The notes under the pieces are model-generated. The model had not been told where the DNA came from and searched no databases. It worked only from the letters and a program-made list of their open reading frames with translations. DNA of 12,674 bases from Acidobacteriota bacterium (lineage in GTDB: Bacteria > Acidobacteriota > Vicinamibacteria > Vicinamibacterales > CAVVIG01), in contig QHWF01000255.1 of the NCBI GenBank assembly GCA_003222455.1, positions 1,518-14,191 on the forward strand, written 5' to 3'. The position numbers were made by a program, and so were the translations under genes. Below are positions 6,999 through 12,498 of the stretch, piece after piece (position 1 is the stretch's first letter; the number at the start of each line of letters is the position of its first letter).

Positions 6999-7604
6999 AT
7001 GGCCAAATCGAAGGCCGCACGCCGCGGCAGAGCCGCCGCCGGAAGCCGCAAACGGATATCGGCCCGCCGCCCCGCCAGGCGCACGGCCACAAAAAAAGCA
7101 GCCAAAAAGGGCGCGGCGTCCCGGAAAACCGCAAAGCCTTCGTCGGGAAGCCGAAAGGCGGTTCGGAAGGCCAGGTCAACACGGTTGGCTGGCAGTCGTA
7201 TTGCGCGCGGGACATCGCCCCGCCTGAATCGTGCCCGCCGAACACTGGACGACACCGTGCCGACCCCGCCGTCGTCGCTGGACATGGATCGCCATGGCTC
7301 AGCCGCGCGAACCGGGCGCGAGGAACTGGCCGAGAATCGCCGACAGCACAAGGGCATGTCGCCGGAGATCGCGAGCGGCGATCTCGACGTGGACGTGGAG
7401 GATGCCTACTTCACGGGCGAGGCTGCGCCTGGCGGCGACAATCCGACTCCCGACCAGGACATCGTCGACAACATCGGCAAGGCGCTCGGCGTCGAGTACG
7501 AGGACAACGAGGAATTGAAGGCGAGCGACAAGGTCACGAAGCGCGACAAGCACCGCTGGGAACTCGACCCCGCGTCATCGGAGGATTACAAGGATAGGAG
7601 GTAA
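6999..7604 (+). CDS. DUF6335-type protein with histone-like basic N terminus
   Basis: This 201-residue protein has two unlike halves. Residues 1-82 are dense in Lys, Arg and Ala (for example TKKAAKKGAASRKTAK at 31-46), like histone-H1/AlgP-type tails, and could bind nucleic acid. Residues about 118-198 are acidic, with SGDLDVDVEDAYFTGE (126-141), NPTPDQDIVDNIGKALGV (148-165) and KRDKHRWELDPASSEDY (181-197). From memory this half matches the DUF6335 family, a widespread domain of unknown function. GAAAGGA (6984-6990) is a good ribosome site 8 nt before the ATG. The gene diverges from rpsA and converges on cmk. It is not part of the usual housekeeping order here and looks interleaved. Function unknown. 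Confidence 0.82.
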   Translation: MAKSKAARRGRAAAGSRKRISARRPARRTATKKAAKKGAASRKTAKPSSGSRKAVRKARSTRLAGSRIARGTSPRLNRARRTLDDTVPTPPSSLDMDRHGSAARTGREELAENRRQHKGMSPEIASGDLDVDVEDAYFTGEAAPGGDNPTPDQDIVDNIGKALGVEYEDNEELKASDKVTKRDKHRWELDPASSEDYKDRR

Positions 7605-7690
7605 CTCAAACTTGAAAGTTAAAACTTGAAACTGAAAACTCTCACTTTCAGTTTCGGTTTTAAGTTTTGAGTTTTAAGTTTTGAGTTTTG
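7605..7690. repeat. AT-rich inverted tandem repeat (AAACTTGAA/TTTTGAGTT) between convergent genes
   Basis: The left arm (7605-7640) has ACTCAAACTT, AAAACTTGAA and ACTGAAAACT words. The right arm (7645-7690) has TTTCAGTTT and several TTTTGAGTTT/TTTTAAGTTT words. They are opposed and nearly complementary with a 4-5 nt loop, forming a long A/T-rich stem in a GC-rich region. The repeat begins right after the TAA of the DUF6335-type gene. It contains the TAA and last five codons (Ser-Lys-Leu-Lys-Thr) of cmk on the other strand, and could end transcription both ways. Confidence 0.88.
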
Positions 7691-8333
7691 ACCGTATCAC
7701 CGTCAGGACTTCTCGTACAACCTGGTCCACGTTCTGGCCCGTGGTATCGACCACCACGGCATCGGGAGCCGCGTAGAGAGGTGACGCGGCCCGGGTGCGG
7801 TCGATTTCGTCGCGCGCGGTCAGCAGCGTCGCCACCTCCCCGACGGCCGTCGGACCGGAGTGAGCCGGATCACTGGCGCGGCGGCGGGCGCGCTCCTCGG
7901 GTGACGCGTCCAGGTAGATTTTCACGTCCGCATTCGGGAACACCACCGTCCCGATGTCCCGCCCTTCCATTACGATCGCCCCGCGCTCGCCCAGTACGCG
8001 CTGGCGATCGACTAGCACCGCCCGCACACCCGGCAGGCGCGCCACCGCCGTGGCCGCGCGATCGATCTCCGGCGTGCGAATGGCCCGTGTCACATCCGTC
8101 CCGTCAATCAGGACTCTGGCCGTGGAGACGTCGATGCGCGACGCGCTCGCCAGCTTCGACACCGCTTCATCGCTGTCGAGCGCCACGTGCTCCTGAAGGG
8201 CCTTCCAGCCGACCGCGCGATACATCGCGCCGCTGTCGACATGCCGATATCCAAGCGCGATTGCCACTTCGCGCGCGACTGTGCCTTTCCCCGCGCCGGA
8301 TGGCCCGTCGATGGCAATAATCGGCTTGGTCAA
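7674..8333 (-). CDS. cmk: Cytidylate kinase
   Basis: Cytidylate kinase transfers phosphate from ATP to CMP/dCMP in the cytoplasm (family knowledge). From a TTG at 8333 the product has 219 residues, the normal length, and begins (M)TKPIIAIDGPSGAGKGT with the P-loop at 10-18. DSGAMYR (33-39), MEGRDIGT (122-129) and DRTRAASPL (178-186) are the expected CMP-binding and lid motifs. The frame stays open another 153 bases to 8486, but that stretch is the 9-bp repeat at 8334-8480 and encodes PYLPYLPYPPY-type low complexity. I therefore take the TTG as the start, although no Shine-Dalgarno is visible. The last five codons (SKLKT) and the stop lie in the AT-rich repeat. Neighbours rpsA and scpAB fit the common housekeeping order. 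Confidence 0.93.
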   Translation of the reverse strand: MTKPIIAIDGPSGAGKGTVAREVAIALGYRHVDSGAMYRAVGWKALQEHVALDSDEAVSKLASASRIDVSTARVLIDGTDVTRAIRTPEIDRAATAVARLPGVRAVLVDRQRVLGERGAIVMEGRDIGTVVFPNADVKIYLDASPEERARRRASDPAHSGPTAVGEVATLLTARDEIDRTRAASPLYAAPDAVVVDTTGQNVDQVVREVLTVIRSKLKT

Positions 8334-8480
8334 GGGCAGGTAGGGCGGGTAGGGCGGGTAGGGCAGGTAGGGCAGGTAGGGCAGGTAAGGCTGGTGCGCC
8401 GGGCAGGGAAAGTCCTTACCGGCCCAACCCGCCCGACCTGCCCTACCCGCCCGACCTGCCCTACCCACCCTATCTGGCCC
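8334..8480. repeat. 9-bp GGTAGGGC(A/G) tandem repeat with opposed arm, in the cmk/hydrolase divergent gap
   Basis: The left arm (8334-8394) has six GGTAGGGCG/GGTAGGGCA/GGTAAGGCT units. The right arm (8421-8480) has CCCGACCTG, CCCTACCCG and CCCTACCCA units, largely complementary. The segment 8343-8363 (GGGCGGGTAGGGCGGGTAGG plus one G) has five G-triplets with 1-2 nt loops, a strong G-quadruplex pattern on the plus strand. The 16-mer CCCGCCCGACCTGCCC occurs at 8428-8443 and 8446-8461, and again far away at 10726-10741. Confidence 0.88.
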
Positions 8481-8509
8481 ACGCATCCAAAGGGTAACAT
8501 GCGCGTTCG

Positions 8510-9712
8510 ATGCGACGACGGGTGATGCTCGCGCTCGTGGTGACGGGGACGGTGGCGGCCGGCGCGCTCACGACGAGGCCGTACATCGACGGGCTCTTGT
8601 TCGTCGTCCGCGCCGCCGACATGCATGGCCGTGTCCGCCAGATCGCCGACCTCAGGACGAAAACAGAACGCGAACGGGAGATCGCGATTCCGACCAGGCA
8701 AGGATCGCTGCGCGCCCGCCTGTACGAGCCGAGCGGATCGCGACGGGCGACACTGCTCGTGTCGGGTCTTCATCCGTCAGGGATCGACGAGCCGAGACTG
8801 GTTCGTCTCGCGCGTCAGCTGTCGGCCAGCGGTCTCACGGTTGTCACTCCCGACATCCCCGAGCTGTCGCGGTTCGAAATCACACCGGCCATTACCAACG
8901 CCATCGAACAGGCCGCCGGGTGGCTCGCGTCCGACTCGGGACTCGCCGCGGATCGGCATGTCGGCATGATGGGCATCAGCTTCAGCGGTGGATTGTCGAT
9001 TGTCGCGGCGGGGCGGTCTTCTCTCGCCGATCGGGTGTCCTATGTGTTCTCGTTCGGCGGCCACGACGACCTCGCCCGCGTGCTGCGGTACTTGTGCACG
9101 GGCGCCGAACCCTATCCCGAGCAGGCGGTCCGTCTGACGGCGGGTGGAACCGCCAGCGCTGAATCGATGCGGCCGTTCGTACGCCCGCCTCACGATTACG
9201 GCGTCGCCGTGCTCCTGCTCGGAGCCGCGGACCACCTCGTACCCGCGTCACAAGTCGGTCCGTTGCGCAGCGCGGTGCGCCGGTATCTGTTCGCGTCGGC
9301 GCTCGACAGCAATGTCGACAAAGGCCGCGCCGCGGTGGAGTTCGCGCTGCTCCGGTCGCTGCAGAAAAAACTGCCGGAGCCCTCGGCGTCGCTGCTGCGA
9401 TATGTCAACGATCGGGACGTGGTGCACCTGGGCGCCCGATTGCTCCCGTACGTGTCGGCGTACGGCGGCGATCCGGCGCTGTCGGTGTCGAAATCGGTGA
9501 AGCCCGCGGCGCCCGTGTTCCTCCTGCATGGCACCGACGACAACGTGATCCCGTCGATCGAGTCCGAATACCTCGCCGCGGACCTGCGCGGACACGCACC
9601 GGTGCGGCTCCTGGTGAGCGGGCTCATCTCGCATGCTGAAGCCGATCGCCCGGTCCACGTCGGCGACGTTTTGCGGCTGGCGGGGTTCTGGGGCGATATG
9701 CTGTCGCGGTAA
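8510..9712 (+). CDS. Alpha/beta hydrolase with N-terminal signal or anchor
   Basis: This 400-residue protein has residues 1-20 (MRRRVMLALVVTGTVAAGAL) as a basic-hydrophobic signal peptide or membrane anchor, so action outside the cytoplasm is likely. The hydrolase core follows: strand TLLVSGLHPSG (81-91), the nucleophile elbow MGISFSGG (154-161) with Ser157 in a GxSxS variant of GxSxG, the acid motif HGTDDNVIPS (340-349) with Asp344 the likely acid, and ISHAEAD with His375 as the likely base. A long insert (about 185-330) between nucleophile and acid could be a lid. The exact substrate (ester, lipid or peptide) is unknown. No good ribosome site precedes ATG 8510; an in-frame ATG at 8525 is an alternative. 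The gene is divergent from cmk and upstream of rluB on the same strand. Confidence 0.85.
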   Translation: MRRRVMLALVVTGTVAAGALTTRPYIDGLLFVVRAADMHGRVRQIADLRTKTEREREIAIPTRQGSLRARLYEPSGSRRATLLVSGLHPSGIDEPRLVRLARQLSASGLTVVTPDIPELSRFEITPAITNAIEQAAGWLASDSGLAADRHVGMMGISFSGGLSIVAAGRSSLADRVSYVFSFGGHDDLARVLRYLCTGAEPYPEQAVRLTAGGTASAESMRPFVRPPHDYGVAVLLLGAADHLVPASQVGPLRSAVRRYLFASALDSNVDKGRAAVEFALLRSLQKKLPEPSASLLRYVNDRDVVHLGARLLPYVSAYGGDPALSVSKSVKPAAPVFLLHGTDDNVIPSIESEYLAADLRGHAPVRLLVSGLISHAEADRPVHVGDVLRLAGFWGDMLSR

Positions 9713-9719
9713 GAGCAAC

Positions 9720-9756
9720 GCACCAAGGACACCAAGGATACAAAGGACACCAAGGG
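9720..9756. repeat. ACACCAAGG-type tandem words after the hydrolase stop
   Basis: CACCAAGGA, CACCAAGGA, TACAAAGGA and CACCAAGGG follow the hydrolase TAA (9710-9712) by seven bases. Only one arm is present, with no opposed copy nearby. The word is one step from ACACAAAGG (1411 onward) and ACACGAAGG (10642 onward). Confidence 0.75.
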
Positions 9757-9758
9757 AA

Positions 9759-9851
9759 AATTCCTGTGCAGGTCCGGGCCTTTTTACTCAGAGAGCTCCT
9801 CTGCAGGGCTGGGCCGACGACCAGAAGGAGAGATTCCTGCACAGGTGAATT
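9759..9851. repeat. Inverted repeat AATTCCTGTGCAGG upstream of rluB
   Basis: AATTCCTGTGCAGG (9759-9772) has its inverted copy CCTGCACAGGTGAATT (9836-9851), interrupted by two bases. The interior carries a smaller CAGAGAGCTCCTCTG dyad (9789-9803) and a T-run after GGGCC (9777-9785). It fills the gap before rluB and ends about 23 bp before its start. It may be an RNA leader element or a remnant of a small mobile element; no known riboswitch class was recognised. Confidence 0.55.
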
Positions 9852-9874
9852 GATTGCGAGTCGAAAGGGCTGCA

Positions 9875-10664
9875 TTGGAACGTCTTCAAAAGATTCTTTC
9901 CCAGGCCGGCCTGGCCTCGCGGCGGGCAAGCGAGCAGCTGATGCTGGAGGGGCGCGTCACGGTGAACGGCGTGACCGTCCGGGAGCTTGGCACGAAAGCC
10001 GATGCCCCGGGTTGACGGCCGGCGTGTCCGCCCGCCGGAGCGCCATCGGTATGTTCTGCTCAACAAGCCCCGGGGCTACGTAACCACCCGGTCCGATCCA
10101 CAGCGGCGCCCGACGGTTCTCGACCTGCTGCACGCTGTACACGAGTACGTCTATCCGGTCGGCCGCCTCGACTTCGATTCGGAAGGGCTGCTGCTGTTGA
10201 CCAACGACGGCGACCTCGCCGCCCGGCTCACGCATCCGCGTCACGGCGTTCCCCGTGTCTACGAAGTACGCGTGCTCGGCATTCCCGACGCTCACGATCT
10301 CGATCGGTTATCGGGCGGAGTCGTGATCGACGGCCGGCGCACGGCGCGCGCCGGCGTGCAGTTGACCACGCACGATCGCGGGGCCGCCGAATCGTCGATG
10401 ATCATCACGATTCACGAAGGGCGCAATCGTGAAGTCCGGAGGATGTGCGAGTCGATTGGCCATCCGGTCGTTCGGCTGCGGCGCGTCGCGATCGGCCCCC
10501 TCAGGGATCCCCGCTTGAAACCCGGAAAATGGCGAGAACTGACGCCGCAGGAAGTCAGGCGGCTCCAGGACGCGACGCGCCGGGAGGTTGGGCGGACCGC
10601 CGCAGGGACCAGTTCGGATCATCACGAAGTCACGAAGCGTACACGAAGGACACGAAGTATCTAG
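9875..10664 (+). pseudogene. rluB: Pseudouridine synthase RluB, frameshifted after the S4 domain
   Basis: RluB-type enzymes isomerise a uridine in 23S rRNA; an N-terminal S4 domain binds RNA ahead of the catalytic domain (family knowledge). The S4 part starts at TTG 9875 (ribosome site AAAGGG, 5 nt upstream). It reads (M)ERLQKILSQAGLASRRASEQ and on to LGTKADAPG, then hits TGA at 10013-10015 after 46 residues. The catalytic part continues in the +1 frame: RVDGRRV, then YVLLNKPRGYVTTRSD, GRLDFDSEGLLLL (catalytic Asp codon 10170-10172) and EGRNREVRRM, ending at TAG 10664. Homologues usually have several more residues between GTKAD and VDGRR, so a small deletion near 10004-10012 fits. About 14 C-terminal residues are encoded by the CACGAAG repeat. 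It could be a sequencing or assembly error. It faces scpB instead of following it. Confidence 0.85.
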
Positions 10665-10741
10665 GAAACTCATCGTTTCGTGCTCTTCGTGTGACTTCGT
10701 GACTTCGTGAAAAGCCGTATGATCGCCCGCCCGACCTGCCC
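10621..10741. repeat. CACGAAG-type inverted repeat plus a CCCGCCCGACCTGCCC word between rluB and scpB
   Basis: The left arm 10621-10657 (TCACGAAG, ACACGAAGG, ACACGAAG) opposes the right arm 10676-10709 (TTTCGTG, TCTTCGTG, ACTTCGTG, ACTTCGTG). The loop is about 18 nt. The left arm lies inside the end of the rluB frame. Next to it, 10726-10741 is an exact copy of the 16-mer found twice in the cmk leader repeat, and it directly abuts the scpB stop (10742-10744). As the genes converge, the hairpin could terminate both. Confidence 0.85.
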
Positions 10742-11437
10742 TCAGTGGATCGAGCCGCTCGGCTCTTCGCCGGGCGGCGCGTCGGCATCGGGTTCACCAA
10801 GAGGGAGATCTTCTTCGCGCGTCGGCTGCTCCGTCAGGATCGGCGCATCGAGGCCGAGCGCCTCGGCCATGTCTTCGACCGCAGGCAGATCGGTGAGATC
10901 GTTCAGGCCGAAGCGAATGAGGAACTCTTTCGTGGTGGCGTACAGGAACGGCCGACCGACCACCTGCTTGCGGCCGACGATCTTGACAAGATGTCGTTCG
11001 AGCAGCGTGTTGAGCACGCCGGAAGTGTTGACGCCGCGCACTTCCGCAATCTCGGCCGCCGTGATTGGCTGCCGGTACGCGATGACCGCAAGCGTCTCGA
11101 GCGCCTGCACCGTGAGCTTCTGTGCCGAGCGTTCGTGGAACAGCCGGCGCACCCACTCGTGCAGATCGGGACGCGTCACAATCTGATAGCCCCCCGCAAC
11201 TTCGACCAGCTGCAGACCGCCCGGACGTTCGTAATCGCGCTTCAATTCAGCGAGCGCGGCCTGAACGTCCTCGTGCGGCTCGGTATCGAGCAGTTTGTAC
11301 AGCGCCTTGAGCGTCAACGGCTCTGGCGAGGCAAAAATGAGCGCCTCGACGATGGCCTTCAGCTCGGCGCTCCCGCGCCGCGGCAGCAGCTCGCGATTCG
11401 GATCCGCGGCCGCGTCCAGGTCGTGAGCGTTCCCCAC
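10742..11437 (-). CDS. scpB: Segregation and condensation protein B
   Basis: ScpB is a winged-helix protein that binds ScpA and regulates the SMC condensin (family knowledge). From GTG 11437 the product has 231 residues. AELKAIVEALIFASPEPLTLKAL (from residue 24 on) is the hallmark start of the first winged helix. VEVAGGYQIVTRPDLHEWV follows, then the second winged helix with LTVQALETLAVIAYRQPIT, AEIAEVRGVNTSGVLNTLLE and VVGRPFLYATTKEFLIRFGL. A Pro/Glu/Asp-rich tail ends it. The GTG is chosen because GAGGAGG (11446-11452) sits 8 nt upstream. The frame stays open to 11617, but that extension runs through a 13-unit 9-bp repeat and would encode DGQDGREGQ-type low complexity, so I regard it as spurious. 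It follows scpA on the same strand and converges with rluB. Confidence 0.94.
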   Translation of the reverse strand: MGNAHDLDAAADPNRELLPRRGSAELKAIVEALIFASPEPLTLKALYKLLDTEPHEDVQAALAELKRDYERPGGLQLVEVAGGYQIVTRPDLHEWVRRLFHERSAQKLTVQALETLAVIAYRQPITAAEIAEVRGVNTSGVLNTLLERHLVKIVGRKQVVGRPFLYATTKEFLIRFGLNDLTDLPAVEDMAEALGLDAPILTEQPTREEDLPLGEPDADAPPGEEPSGSIH

Positions 11438-11464
11438 CTGTGCTACCTCCTCGAACTGCGCCAG

Positions 11465-11581
11465 CTCGTCCCGCCTCTCCTGCCTGTTCTGCCCCTCCCG
11501 CCCGTCCTGCCCATCCCGCCTCTCCTGCCCATCCCGCCCATCCCGCCCATCCTGCCCTTCCTGCCCATCCCGCCCTTCCTG
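11465..11581. repeat. Thirteen tandem 9-bp units, CCCATCC(C/T)G, between scpA and scpB
   Basis: Exactly 13 nine-base units run from 11465 (CTCGTCCCG) to 11581 (CCCTTCCTG); the commonest are CCCATCCCG, CCCATCCTG and CCTCTCCTG. Variation is at the third to fifth and eighth bases. Because the unit is three codons long and lacks stops, it keeps frames open on both strands, giving false extensions. No opposed arm exists here. It lies between the scpA stop (11589) and the scpB ribosome site (11446-11452). Confidence 0.92.
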
Positions 11582-11588
11582 CCTTTTG

Positions 11589-12391
11589 TCATCCACGATG
11601 CGTCTCCGGATCGCCAATCGGATGCGGCGCGTCGGCCGGCCGAGGGCGTTTGTACACGCGGATCGGACCGAATGAGCCCGATTGAAAGACTCGGATCAGC
11701 TTCAGCCGGATCATTTCGAGCAGCGCGAGAAACGTCACAATCAGCGCGCTGCGGTCGGCGGCGTCCGCGAACAGCTCTTCGAAGCCGCAGGCGACGGTTT
11801 CCGACAGCCGCGTCAGCAGCTGATCGATGCGCGTCTCCATGGAAATCTGCTCGGGCGGCAGCAGTAGCTTCGGCCGCTGCTTTGCGCGCTCGACCACTCC
11901 GCGAAACGCGCTCAGCAGGCTGAAGAGATCGACCTCGAGCTCCGGCTCGTAGTCGTCGCCCGCCATCGCCGCGACGCGCTCGTCGGGACGCAGCCATTGC
12001 GCCGCGCGAAGTTGTTCGCGCTCGTGAAGCAGGCCCGCGGCGGCCTTGAACTTCTGGTGCTCGAGGAGCCGGCGTACGAGTGCATCGCGGGGATCTTCCT
12101 CGTCGCCTTCGACGCCTGCCGAGGTTTCGGGCCGCGGCACTCACCCGCCACGTCGAGATTCAGCTCCTGCATCAGCGTGATGGTGTCCAGGTACTGCGCC
12201 GTAATAAGCGCAATCGGAATATCGTGGATGTTCAGCTCGCTTTTCCTGATGAGGTGAAGCAGCAGATCGAGCGGGCCCTCGAAGGCATCGAGCTTGATGG
12301 AAAAAGCGTCTGGCGCCGATTCGAACTCGGAATGATGTTCCACAGCCACCTGTACGCACCTGCGTAATCCGGACGACACGGGGAGATGCAT
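11589..12391 (-). pseudogene. scpA: Segregation and condensation protein A, internal deletion with frameshift
   Basis: ScpA is the kleisin that bridges the SMC heads in bacterial condensin (family knowledge). The N-terminal part from ATG 12391 (weak AAGG 4 nt upstream; GTG 12346 is an alternative) carries FSIKLDAFEGPLDLLLHLI and SELNIHDIPIALITAQYLD, then LNLDVAGE, ending at codon GAG 12140-12142. The family then expects a stretch like FLVMAATLIHIKSRMLL. It is missing, and the gene resumes one frame over at PRPETSAG (from 12137), continuing normally (DALVRRLLEHQKFKAAAGLL, winged-helix end VTFLALLEMIRLKLIRVFQ) to TGA 11589. The leftover TG bases fit the end of a Leu codon, so a clean 49-bp loss explains both gap and frame. 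As written, no full ScpA can be made. It could be an assembly error. Confidence 0.86.
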
Positions 12392-12409
12392 CGAACCTTA
12401 CACGCGTGA

Positions 12410-12473
12410 CCTCCGCGTCCTCCCGCCTTCGCTGAAGCTACGGCGGGCCACCGTAGCCTTGGGCGAAGGTGGC
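12410..12473. repeat. REP-like palindrome between trpS and scpA
   Basis: GCCTTCGCTGAAGCTACGG (12425-12443) pairs with CCGTAGCCTTGGGCGAAGG (12451-12469) and flanking bases, an imperfect stem of about 20 bp around a short loop. A single CCTCCGCGTCCTCC word (12410-12423) lies beside it, the same word as at 2770-2796. I recall the CTACGG...CCGTAGCCTTGGCGAAGG palindrome from other environmental genomes but cannot cite it. It may end trpS transcription or be a dispersed REP element. Confidence 0.75.
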
Positions 12474-12498
12474 AGCGTCGTCCGCGTAAAAGCGTGTT

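Noticed and set aside
8334..8480. Pro-Tyr-rich N-terminal domain of cytidylate kinase
   Set aside because: The extension is translated tandem repeat; the enzyme starts normally just before its P-loop at the TTG at 8333.
9777..9786. Rho-independent terminator at GGTCCGGGCC plus T-run
   Set aside because: The GGTCC/GGGCC halves leave no loop, so the hairpin cannot form as drawn.
10004..10015. Programmed +1 frameshift in rluB
   Set aside because: The sequence does not match the known prfB-type slip site, and the residues missing relative to homologues fit a deletion better.
11465..11581. CRISPR array
   Set aside because: Units are contiguous 9-mers with no spacers, and no cas genes are present.
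10745..11923. 392-codon plus-strand frame antisense to scpB and scpA
   Set aside because: Shadow of scpB; its LPPIPPILP stretch is simply the 9-bp repeat read on the other strand.
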